NCBI GenBank assembly: GCA_039707465.1
Contig: CM077644.1
Location: forward strand, 185,677,462-185,741,461
Direction: 5' to 3'
DNA length: 64,000 bases
From: Rhabdophis nuchalis
Lineage: Eukaryota > Chordata > Lepidosauria > Squamata > Natricidae
The notes below the pieces were generated by a model. It searched no databases. It was not told where the DNA came from and worked only from the letters and a program-made list of their open reading frames with translations. Shown here one piece after another: positions 1-9,813 of the stretch; position 1 is the first letter of the stretch, and each line of letters starts with the position of its first letter. The position numbers were made by a program, and so were the translations under genes.

Positions 1-185
1 TCAAAGCTAAAATTATTGGGATGCAGGTTTTTGTTAGTTTAATTTACAACGGAAGATATTGCTAGAGTTAATCTAGTTTCAGTTGGATGAGGTCTCGCTG
101 AAGGTGAAAAAAATAAGATTATTGAGGATGAAAATCAACATGAGAGAGGAGTAGAATCAATGCAGAAGCACAAGGTAAATGCAAA

Positions 186-206
186 ATAATAATAATAATA
201 ATAATA
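186..206. repeat. (AAT)n microsatellite
   Basis: This is a short perfect trinucleotide run. The rest of 1-325 is AT-rich with no gene or recognisable element that I can support. Confidence 0.9.
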
Positions 207-325
207 GAGGTTAAATGATTATGCCTGTGTTCTTAAAGTCATTTTTTGTGTGTATAAATTCAATGACCCTGATGGAAGAATCCAGAGAGGAAAAGACTGT
301 TTTAAACCAGGATCATAAAGCTCTC

Positions 326-905
326 AACATATCAATTTCTACAGCTTATGGTTACATTAAAGGTGGGGAAAATTCTGAAGTAATTTATCATCTTCATGTG
401 TTTGTTTTTTTTACATCTCAAAAACCTAACGTTTTAATAGTGTGTAAATGTTGTATAACTACTGTAGCCTCCCATTTATTTTGTTTCTACTTCCAGAAAG
501 TTTCTCAATCTTCTGCTTATCAGTAGGTGTTGCTTTTGGAGGGGGGGGGCAATGCTACTCTCTTCAACCTTTATTTGGCTTTGCATATTTTACAGAAATA
601 TTTTATCTATTTTTTTTTTATAATCACCAGGTATCCCAAATCCAAACATTTTGACGTAATTCAACAACTGGATGTGGTTTGCATGAAGTGATTATTTTTA
701 GGAGTGTCATGGATTGTTTTGAGTCTCATCATGGATGTGTGATTTATTTCGCAAAAAATTATTACACATAAGCAGAATCTTGGTTCTTGGAAGTTCTCTA
801 GGATGCATTAGTATTAAGTAGCATAGGATACCTCCATGGCTTGCCCTATCAATACTTCTGCAGGCCTTTAGAGCCAGTAACTGTCATGTAAATTAAATAC
901 ATTTT
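326..905 (+). repeat. Left arm of a long inverted duplication
   Basis: About 580 bp here match the reverse complement of 4477-5032 almost base for base over long stretches, for example the block around 800-900 against 4480-4580. Homology fades below about 326 and above about 905. The arm has two parts. The part left of about 473 looks like a Tc1-like transposon terminus running leftwards, and 474-905 is sequence of unknown type shared by both arms. The centre holds an L2 LINE and roughly 1 kb of unrelated DNA. No protein-coding function is supported. Confidence 0.8.
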
Positions 906-1164
906 AAATAAATGTATTAAATGACATACACTCATCAAACCGATTGTTAAACCAGCAGCAGAGAGAACATATTCCTTGACATCTTTTGACATATGCTGGA
1001 GTAAGAACTAAATGATGTTTAGGCTGGAAACTTCCTATTCCTAAGTGTCTCAGCCTTAGAAACTCCCTAACAAAAATAGACAGCAGATAGAGGAAAAAAC
1101 CAGCAATCTCTGATTCAGCACATCTGATGAGCATGGAGAAGTCAGTCATACAATAAAACACCAA

Positions 1165-3505
1165 GTTGGTTCCGCCCCAGGCGCCTGATGGACCCGGAAA
1201 GGTTCCAGAGGGAGCTTGGGCCAGTACCTGTATCCCTGCCCCGCGGCTCGACTGAGGACCTAGTGGCCGCGTGGTATAGTGCGGCCACGGGGGCCTTGGA
1301 CCGAGTCGCGCCCTTGCGGCCTCTCATGCGGCGTCGAGTCACCCAGGCTCCTTGGTTTACCGAGGAGCTTCGGGGGATGAAACGCCGCAAGAGACGCCTA
1401 GAGAGTAGGTGGAGATCTTCTCGATCCGAAGCTGACCGAACACTAGTGAGAGACCATATTAGGACTTACTTAGTGGCGCTAAGAGTGGCCAAACGTGAGT
1501 ATTGTGCCACCCTTATCGCGTCCGCGGAAAACCGCCCTGCCGCCCTGTTTGGGGTGACCCGCTCCCTCCTTCATTTGAGGCCGCGGGAAGCCCCTCTGCA
1601 GGGTCGAGCAGAGGAATTTGGAGTATTTCTGCAGGACAAAATCACTCAGATTCGGAACGAGTTGCCCTCCACTAGAGGCCCAGTCGGGGCGTCCGGTGCT
1701 GGTCTTGAGATAACACCTTGGGAGGAGTTCGACTTTGTTACTACCGAGGATATGGACAGGTTGCGGAGGAACCTTAGAGCCACCACATGTTTATTGGACC
1801 CGTGCCCCTCCTGGCTTGTACTGGCATCCTGGGAGGTGACACGAGGCTGGCTCCAGGGCATTGTGAATTCATCTCTGAGTGAGGGGTACTTGCCCACCGT
1901 TTTGAAAGAGGCGGTGGTGAGGCCCCTCCTCAAGAAGCCATCCCTGGACCCGGCTTTATTAGAGAACTATCGTCCCGTCTCCAACCTTCACTTTTTAGTG
2001 AAGGTTGTTGAGAGTGTGGTGGCTCAACAGTTTCCCCGACATCTGGAGGAAGTTGATTATCTAGACCCGCGCCAGTCCGGCTTCCGGCCCGGTCACAGCA
2101 CCGAGACGGCATTGGTCGCGTTGGTTGATGATCTCTGGAGGGCACGGGATAGAGGTTGTTCCTCTATCCTTGTCCTATTAGACCTCTCAGCGGCTTTTGA
2201 TACCATCGACCATGGTATCTTATTGCACCGATTGGGGGGGTTGGGGTTGGGAGGCACCGTTCTACGGTGGTTCTCATCCTACCTCTCTGGTCGGTCGCAA
2301 TGGGTGTTGGCAGGAGGGCAGAGGTCGTCCCCGAGGCCCCTCATATGTGGGGTCCCTCAGGGGTCGGTCCTCTCTCCCCTTCTGTTCAACACCTATATGA
2401 AGCCGCTGGGCGAGATCATCCGTGGTTTTGGGGTGGAATACCATCTGTACGCTGATGACACTCAGTTGTACATATCCACCCCAAACCACCCCAACGATGC
2501 CGTCGAAGTGCTGTCCCGGTGTCTAGAGGCCGTACGGATCTGGATGGGTAGTAACAAACTCAAACTCAACCCGTCCAAGACCGAGTGGCTGTGGTTTCCG
2601 GCACCCCGGTTCAGCCAGTTAAGTCCAACACTGGCCATTGGGGGCGAACAACTGGCCCCCGTGGAGAGGGCGCGCAACTTGGGCGTCCTCCTGGATTCCC
2701 GGCTGTCCATGGAGGACCATGTGGCGGCCGTGGCCAGGGGGGCGTTCTATCAGGTACGCCTGATACGCCAGTTGCGCCCCTTACTGGACCGGGGAGCCCT
2801 TCGCACAGTCACTCAAGCGCTTGTGACATCCCGGCTGGATTACTGCAACGCTCTCTACATGGGGCTCCCCTTGAGGTGCACTCGAAAGCTACAGTTAGTA
2901 CAGAATGCGGCCGCGCGGGTGATTATGGGTGCCTCAAGGCAAACCCACGTAACACCTCTCCTGCGCGAGCTGCACTGGCTGCCTGTGGCCTTTCGAGTGC
3001 GCTTCAAGGTGTTGACAACCATCTTTAAATCGCTCCATGGCTCGGGGCCTAGCTATATACGAGACCGCCTCCTGCCCCATACATCCCTTCGTCCGATCCG
3101 CTCCCACAGAGAGGGCCTTCTCCGGGTGCCGTCGACGGGGCAATGCCGGTTGGCGACACCCAGGGGAAGGGCCTTCTCTGTGGCGGGCCCGGCCCTCTGG
3201 AACGACCTACCCCCCGACCTTCGCACTATCTCGGACCTCCGTCTCTTCCGCCAACGTCTTAAGACGTATTTATTTCAACAAGCCGGCCTAGGATAGCCCC
3301 GTTACTGACTTTTTTAAAAAAAAAAAAATAAATTATAATTTGGGAAGGTTTTTTAACATGGGTTTTAGCACGGGTTAATCTAATTTAATATATTTTAAAT
3401 TGATATTTATTGTATTTTTGTGGTTTTAATAATGCCTGTGCGACGCCCTGGGTCCTAACAAGGAGAAGGGCGGGGTATAAATTTAATAAAAAAAAAAAAA
3501 AAAAA
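1165..3505 (+). mobile_element. L2-clade non-LTR retrotransposon, 5'-truncated, copy A
   Basis: A GC-rich block with sharp borders sits in AT-rich DNA and encodes the reverse transcriptase half of an L2/CR1-group LINE. The ORF is followed by a short 3' UTR ending in a GGAGAAGGGCGG-like motif, then TATAAAT and an A-rich tail at about 3479-3505. The same terminal motif closes the other L2 copies here (17.6 kb, 50.6 kb) and the tail-only fragment near 58.0 kb. There is no endonuclease domain, so the 5' end is truncated. I could not identify a convincing TSD. Confidence 0.88.
1188..3296 (+). CDS. LINE ORF2 fragment: reverse transcriptase (L2 clade)
   Basis: This is 702 uninterrupted codons. RT core motifs appear in order: ENYRPVSNL near residue 260, GFRPGHSTETAL near 305, DLSAAFD with its first Asp at 332, GVPQGS at 388, and the catalytic YADD at 421-424. 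The C-terminal region (SRLDYCNALYMGLP, LQLVQNAAARV, RELHWLPV) is typical of L2/Rex-type LINEs. The family copies its RNA at a nicked target site. A full-length ORF2 would also carry an N-terminal apurinic-type endonuclease, which is missing. The ATG at 1188 is just the first Met in a truncated frame, not a proven start. Absence of any stop or frameshift suggests a recent insertion from an active source. This is a retrotransposon protein, not a host gene. Confidence 0.88.
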   Translation: MDPERFQRELGPVPVSLPRGSTEDLVAAWYSAATGALDRVAPLRPLMRRRVTQAPWFTEELRGMKRRKRRLESRWRSSRSEADRTLVRDHIRTYLVALRVAKREYCATLIASAENRPAALFGVTRSLLHLRPREAPLQGRAEEFGVFLQDKITQIRNELPSTRGPVGASGAGLEITPWEEFDFVTTEDMDRLRRNLRATTCLLDPCPSWLVLASWEVTRGWLQGIVNSSLSEGYLPTVLKEAVVRPLLKKPSLDPALLENYRPVSNLHFLVKVVESVVAQQFPRHLEEVDYLDPRQSGFRPGHSTETALVALVDDLWRARDRGCSSILVLLDLSAAFDTIDHGILLHRLGGLGLGGTVLRWFSSYLSGRSQWVLAGGQRSSPRPLICGVPQGSVLSPLLFNTYMKPLGEIIRGFGVEYHLYADDTQLYISTPNHPNDAVEVLSRCLEAVRIWMGSNKLKLNPSKTEWLWFPAPRFSQLSPTLAIGGEQLAPVERARNLGVLLDSRLSMEDHVAAVARGAFYQVRLIRQLRPLLDRGALRTVTQALVTSRLDYCNALYMGLPLRCTRKLQLVQNAAARVIMGASRQTHVTPLLRELHWLPVAFRVRFKVLTTIFKSLHGSGPSYIRDRLLPHTSLRPIRSHREGLLRVPSTGQCRLATPRGRAFSVAGPALWNDLPPDLRTISDLRLFRQRLKTYLFQQAGLG

Positions 3506-4476
3506 TAAATCATCTGAAAATTAATCATCGCAGGAGGCTCTACACTCTTAACTTAAGAGATAACCAAGAAGCATTTAGCAATCCTTGCAATCTCAACTCC
3601 CACCATCCCAGAATTTTTTTTTTATGAGCTACAATGAACAGGTTAATTTTCTGCTAATCAAATCTACCTATGATTCCTAATTTGCAGTTGTTAGATTTGA
3701 TATCATAATTCTGAATGGGACTATACCCATTTTGGGCCAACTATGTTTGAAATATTGAAAAACTACCATAGGACGAGTTACAAATTAAGGCATGGAAAAA
3801 TGCTCATTCACAGAACAATGGATGTGGTTAGCTTTAAGGCTCCCATCTCCTCAAATGCCAAATCGATGGAGTTAAAAGAACAAGAACTTGAATACAAGAA
3901 AGAAGTGCAACTTGAGCGTCAAAACAGACATATTTTATTCCTTGCCTCACCATCCCTGGAATACCCTTTTCCCCTTGCACTCAAGAGCTGATGCTGCTTC
4001 TTTCTTTCTCTCACACATACACACACGTACACACCTCATCCTCCTCTCCTGGGCTTTCCTCAAACCTTTTCTAATCCCTTTTATCTATCTGTGCTTCATC
4101 CTTTCATGTTTGAACAACCCCCTATCCTTACTCCCAAGCATGACCCGTCACTCTTCACCATTCATTAGTTACTTCCTCTAGCCTCCATATCTCATCTGAG
4201 AGCAGTACTGAGATCCGTTCCTTACTTAACGGGTTAGTAATAAAAGTGCAGAATAAAAAGTGTTTTGGATCCCAAGAATCTAGAAAGTAAGAATTCAGTG
4301 CCTCACTTTTAAATTGAATTTTTAAATTCAAGGCAGAGCAATTTGAGGCATCTTTGCAGTGGGAGGTGCTGGAAATTACAGACTACCTTAACTCCTAGCT
4401 TCAGTTCTAGGACTAAAATAAAGCCCTGAAAGCTAATTGCTCTTTTTTATACAATGAGAAATTAAGTACTTTTTAA
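3506..4476. other. AT-rich spacer inside the inverted duplication, no gene seen
   Basis: This is unrelated to the duplicated arms. It includes a pyrimidine-rich stretch at about 3960-4200 with a short CA-rich tract. Small ORFs here (for example 3743-3991 and 3888-4181) show no family signature and are probably chance. Confidence 0.5.
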
Positions 4477-5032
4477 ACATGTATTTAATTTACATGACAA
4501 TTATTGGCTCTAAAGGCCTGCAGAAGTATTGATAGGGCAAGCCATGGAGGTATCCTATGCTACTTAATACTAATGCATCCTAGAGAACTTCCAAGAACCA
4601 AGATTCTGCTTATGTGTAATAATTTTTTGCGAAATAAATCACACATCCATGATGAGACTCAAAACAATCCATGACACTCCTAAAAATAATCACTTCATGC
4701 AAACCACATCCAGTTGTTGAATTACGTCAAAATGTTTGGATTTGGGATACCTGGTGATTATAAAAAAAATTAGATAAAATATTTCTGCAAAATATGCAAA
4801 GCCAAATAATGATTGAAGTGACTAACATTGCCTACGCCTGCTGATAAGCAGAAGATTGAGAAACTCTTTCTGGAAGTGGAAGCAAAAAAATGAAAGTCTA
4901 CAGTGGGTAAAAAAAGTTTACACACTATTAAAATGTCAGGTTTTTAAGATGTAAAAAAAATCACATGAAGATGATAAATCACTTCAGAATTTTCCCCACC
5001 TTTAATGTTAACACAAAAGCTGTAGAAATTGA
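4477..5032 (-). repeat. Right arm of the long inverted duplication
   Basis: This is the reverse-complement partner of 326-905. From about 4896 rightwards it reads as a Tc1-like terminus (CTACAGTGGGT followed by an A-run and TTTACACAC). Sequence resembling the 5' leader of such elements continues to about 5170. Because the Tc1-like pieces point outward from the centre in both arms, the arms contain both flanking DNA and transposon end. A single transposon's own terminal repeats would not produce that. Confidence 0.78.
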
Positions 5033-5170
5033 GAAATAAACTGAAATCATAACGTGGTTGTGTAAATGTGCACACCTCCTTATAAATAGGGATGTGGCTG
5101 TGTTCAGAATGAACCAGTCAGATTCAAACTGATGTTAACTAGTGGTCAGGACACACCAGCCATCAATTAA
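4896..5170 (+). mobile_element. Tc1-like transposon terminus fragment
   Basis: It starts CTACAGTGGGTAAAAAAAG and continues with a leader-like region containing CACACCAGCCATCAATTAAA, a composition common in Tc1-family leaders. No transposase coding sequence follows. Classification is from remembered family style, not alignment. Confidence 0.45.
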
Positions 5171-5500
5171 AATGGTTGTGTGGAACAGGAAGAACTGGAA
5201 CTCTCAATGCAAGAAGGTGAACATGATTTAGTAGGTATTATGGAAACCTGGTGAGATAAAAATCATGAATAGAATGCAAGAATGGTAGGATGTAACTTAT
5301 TCAAAAGGGGCAGAAGCAGACTAAAGGAAAGAAGTGGCATTATGGGTAAGGCAAGTAAACAGCACATACTGAGACTCAGGAATTTTTACACAGAGGTTCT
5401 AAAACATCTTGGTAATTGCAAGGAAGGGGAAACAACCAAGATTTTTTTGGAGCCAGGTGCTAGGGATTGTCAAGCCTGGTAGAAAATGTAGATAATGCTC
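5171..5500 (+). mobile_element. Decayed CR1-type LINE, endonuclease-region remnant
   Basis: Broken reading frames give fragments such as METW and GCNLFKRGR, which resemble the METW and GYNLFRRDR style blocks of CR1 endonucleases. Stops and frameshifts are frequent, so this is an old non-coding fossil. Assignment is tentative. Confidence 0.4.
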
Positions 5501-6488
5501 TTTTGGCCATTAGGATGACCGGCAATACAGATGGTTTAAGATAGAAGCTGGAAGGAGCAGAACAAATTACTCTGGGAAATGACAGGAGGAGGTTGAAAAA
5601 TAAGAAAATCAAGACTAAATGCTACCTGATTGTAATCATCACTTCTGAAAAAAAGGATGACAGACACCTTGAACTTCCTGATGTGATAAGTGAATTTGTG
5701 CAATCTGTATCATGAATAAAAGCAAATAAATGCTGTAATTATGGATGTTTTTGACAGGTGAATTTGCCCACAGATTTAGTTATCTCCTAACGTTCATTTG
5801 GAGCTTTGCCTGTGCAAGCCTCTTCAGCTTTAAGAAATTCTGTGAGCCTCCATCTTAAGTTGCTGGAGATCTCCCAGGAATTCAGGGCCTCTTGCTGTTT
5901 GGCAACTCCTACCTCAGCATCAAAATTCAGAACCTTGTCAAGCTGCAACAATGAGCAGAAAGCATTAAAATGTAAATGCAAAGCCCTTCATTACCACAGG
6001 AACAATCAAAGGCATAAGAATAGGATCCTATATTATACAGGCCAGCGATGCACATAAGAATGAGATCTGGGTGTCTTGGAACACAAGCTAAAAAGATCCA
6101 ATTGTATGAAGCATTTGAAGAAAAAGCAAATGGAACAAAGGTAGTTCTCAAATTACAACCACAATTGAGCCCAAAACTCCCTAGTCCAGATTTCCCCAAT
6201 TGTTATGGCCATTTTTGAGAATTCTGGGAGTTGAACTCTATACATCTGGAAACCGCCTATATTGGAAGGCAATGGCTTAGATATTCCCTTTCCACCCTTA
6301 GATTCTATAAAATCCTAAATCCATTAATAAAGAGAGTTGTATTCCTATTCTGAGATGTGTGATTTATCTCACTATAAAAGGTAGGATTAACACCTCACCA
6401 AAAGCTAATTTAATAATCCTATCAAGTATAATCAAGTATGTTTAATTCAGATACAGTGTGAGTGTTATTAAAGTAGTGCTAATAATCA

Positions 6489-6492
<4 letters not shown>
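5501..6492. other. Intergenic DNA with faint repeat remnants
   Basis: No gene is supported. Around 6140-6185 a stretch resembles the mariner-type MITE terminus found elsewhere in the window. Around 6208-6235 is a short block (GAGAATTCTGGGAGTTGAA) shared with the 135-bp hairpin hAT element at 16.1 kb. Confidence 0.45.

Positions 6493-6536
<44 letters not shown>
6493..6536. repeat. (TG)n microsatellite
   Basis: 22 perfect TG units, directly visible. Confidence 0.97.
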
Positions 6537-6537
<1 letters not shown>

Positions 6538-6697
6538 AAAAGACAAAAACAAAACATAACCAAGAAATCAAGATTATAGAATACATTCTGGTTAGGGAAA
6601 TGTTTTTATAACATCCCTAGTTACATTTCTCTGTTCAGAGCTTAAAAGCAAGTCCTGTGCTATACTCACTCACCTGTAGGACATAAATCAGGTAGCT

Positions 6698-6876
6698 CAA
6701 CCTTTTCTTCACCATGGACCCCCTTTAATTACCTTTTGTGGCCATAGACAGACCATGGCCACAGATCCCCAACACTTAACTCAAGATCTAAATCATAACA
6801 TATCTTCAAGCTTTCGAGGACACCCTGTGACATCGTGGCCCCCCAGGAGTCACGAACCAGAGATTGTGAATCACTG
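6698..6876. mobile_element. hAT-type MITE, old
   Basis: The ends resemble hAT-Charlie termini: CAACCTTTTCTTCACC on the left, and on the right the reverse complement of CAGTGATTCACAATC. The flanking octamers aggtagct (6690-6697) and gggtagct (6877-6884) match 7 of 8, as expected for an aged hAT TSD. The left end appears to lack the first few bases. Confidence 0.55.
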
Positions 6877-6884
6877 GGGTAGCT

Positions 6885-7479
6885 TGCAGAAATTGTCCCA
6901 ACTTCTTCGTAACTCACTGGAGGCTTAAGATGGCATGCTACAAAAATGTAAACAAAGGCACTTTGTTGAATAAACAAAACCGGGCTGTGGCTGCTGGAAG
7001 GATCTTCTGACTTACCTATGGCTTGACAAAAGAGAAGGAAGGTGCTATGAGCATTAACATGCAGGATCTGGTCACTTAGGAAAGGTGGTAGCAGTGTAAC
7101 CGGAGCATGATCTCTGATAGACCAAACTTCAGGCTGAGGGCAGCTGGGTGAAGGGAAATCACTTCCAACACAGGACAAAGAGGTACCAGTAGGAGGAAAA
7201 GCTACAGAAGCGGAAGCTGTGGCAGAAGAGGACAGAAAAGGAAAAAGAAGAAGAAAAGGGCACTAAGGAAAAAAGTCTGCAAGAAACACTTCACATGCCA
7301 AAGAAATAACGTGCATAGGAAAGAAAAAGAGGAGGAAAAAAATAGAAAATAGAAATATAAAGGAAAGTCATGGGGATCCTGTCTTTACTTCATTCTGTGT
7401 CCACCAAACAAGAAACCAAACTTCTGCAGATTTTATTGTGATAAAATCAATCTAAGGCTCAACAATAAAGATGGAATGC
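6885..7479. other. Region downstream of SEMA4D, no gene seen
   Basis: It has a purine-rich stretch at 7190-7340 and no supported gene. The minus-strand ORF at 6729-7178 overlaps the MITE and has no family match. Confidence 0.4.
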
Positions 7480-8899
7480 AATTAATTTCAGTATTTATTC
7501 CATAACCTTTTCACATATACATAGTTAAGATAGAAAAATAAAAGCAAAATGAATCATACAAAATATAAAACTATTCACAGCAATACCATCTAAGAGAGGA
7601 TGGGGAGTTAACAAAAAAAAATTGCCTACTGAGCAAGGAGATTTCTTGCTATTCCTAACCTCCCTGTTTCTTGTAACACAAAGGAGAGACACAGAGACAG
7701 CAAAATACAAGTATTAAAACTGTACATCACAAAAGAATTTTACATACAAATAGTGCCACTGTGAACCACATTTAATGTATTTTAATCCATGAAGAGATAA
7801 AACAGTTTTTGGGCAGTTTTGGTTTGTCTGTCTTGTTTCTTCACTTGGTTTTTTCAAATGTTGATGGATGATGTGACAAAAGTGTGAAAACACTTGGCAA
7901 AGTTGGCTATGGGTGGTGTAATCTGATTACTTTCCAACAGTAAAAAAAGGTTGAAAAATAAGTATTCTCTCACCTCTTCAGGGACACCCATCAAATGCTT
8001 GTCAAATTCTGCACTGTAAACACACAAGGCTCTCAAAATGTGTGTAGTTTGGTGACAGTGCCTCCCATCATCCACTTTAAAAAAATCCCAAAATGTAGTT
8101 AATGTGGCAATGTCTAACACCTTTTTTTTAAAAAAAAAATCTCTTTTCTAAGCTACATTTCCCCATAATCCAAAATTGAGCACTTATAGTGATTACCATA
8201 GTATCTCTAAAAATAATAAAACAAAATCATTTAACCAAAACGTATCCCTGAGAACCTTATGCAAATCTATCCAGACCTGTCCCAATATACAGCATATTCT
8301 ACAAAAAGTACACAAACTGTTTGGGAAAACTTAAATGCTTCTTTCATCAACTATAGTTAACAGACAAAATACAATGACGGCAGTACATTAAGCATTATAA
8401 ATCACTAGATGCAAAGAAAGTCCAAAACTGGACAAAAAGCCTATAATTTACCAATCTGATAAACTAAATATTATTTCCAATTTGGAATTAAACTGAAATT
8501 AGATTTTTAACAGCAGTTAAATATATGCAAGCTGTAGCTACTTAAATCCTTTTTGGCATGGATCTGCAAAAAGAGTTAATTTTACTTTCTATGGAAACAG
8601 GAAATAAAGTAGTATGTGCAAATGTTAAATCAACCTCAAGGGGGGGGAAGTTTGAAATTTACAACTGGCCATTTAAAATAAAAATTCAACGAACACATGA
8701 GAAAAATAAATGTGGAACAAAATGGTTTTTAGAACACAGCAGGTGGTTCTTTGTTCAATCCAGTTGTGAAATGACAAAGTATCACATACAGAACGATGAC
8801 CTGTAGATAGCCCTTTGTGGCCCAGTTATCACATTTAAATGCAGTGTATTAAAAAAAAAATTATCAAACTTTCATCAGAAAAACTGAGACCGGTTGCCT
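7480..8899 (-). other. SEMA4D: Probable SEMA4D 3' UTR
   Basis: This AT-rich sequence directly follows the stop codon on the minus strand. An AATAAA hexamer (plus-strand TTTATT at 7494-7499) would place cleavage near 7475-7480, and a second lies near 7433. Which one is used cannot be told from sequence, so the distal end is approximate. Confidence 0.5.
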
Positions 8900-9813
8900 T
8901 TAATCAGCCTCAGCATCTGAATCAGCAAATTTCAGTTCACACTTGACATCAAAAGGTTTGTCCTTGACATCTTTGTAAGATTGCGAATGGTCCTCATCAT
9001 GCTGAATGTGGCCATTTCCATAATCTGCTTCGGTTTCATAGCCTGTGTCATGTGCTGGCTTTGTATGTTCTCCACTTTGGGTCATAAGACTGCCTGGCTC
9101 CACCAAGGTCTCTTTCACACTTTGCTCACAATCAGAAAAATCTGCCTTGGGCTTCTTCTTCCCAAGTAGCATAGCAGAACGGAACTTCAGACACTGGTCT
9201 GGTAAATATCCTTTGTAACAATTGTAGACAAACAGACTCAAGAACAGCACAAAAAAGAACAAAAAGAGAAACATCAAAAGGGAACTATCATTTGCTTTTA
9301 GAAACATGGTCTTTTCAGGGACCTCAAGAAATGACTTGGTGCGTTCAAGACTGGAGGCAGTGCTCATCAGCATTGGGACAAGAGGATTTGTTTCTATCCT
9401 GGTTGTTGTGACTGGTACAACTGTTGGAATGTGAACAGCTAATCCTTCAGTAGGAAAAGAAGCCATTTTGGATGCCTCTCTGTTACCTTCCGTTTGTGGA
9501 ATAGGCTGCTTTGGGCTCAGAGTGGTATGCTGGATTTTTTTCAGTTCCAAAACATGCTTAGCCAACACTTGTGAAAACTTTTGATTCTTCACTTTTTCTT
9601 CTGACAGGCATTGATAGACACCACTGTCACCTTCAGACAAATTGAAGATGAGCAATGCTTTCTCCAGAAGACGGTACTTAGGGCTTTCCACCTTTAGCAC
9701 ATCATCCTTGAATTTCCAAACCACCTGTGCCAGGTTGGATTTCTTTGAACATTTTAACTCTGCAGTGCTCCCATGCCCGAAAGTGTGCTGCAGAGAATGC
9801 TCTCTGACTTTAT
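8900..9813 (-). CDS. SEMA4D: SEMA4D terminal coding exon 14 (Ig, stalk, TM, tail)
   Basis: 914 nt, residues 550-853 and a TAA stop. The Ig-like fold runs from CSKKSN to [11 protein letters not shown]. It is followed by a Ser/Thr/Pro-rich stalk, a strongly hydrophobic helix ([20 protein letters not shown]) and a tail with [26 protein letters not shown] and the conserved acidic C-terminus. The acceptor is ATTTCAG/AT. Confidence 0.97.

Noticed and set aside
6729..7178. 149-codon minus-strand ORF downstream of SEMA4D
   Set aside because: It overlaps a hAT MITE and has no family resemblance.
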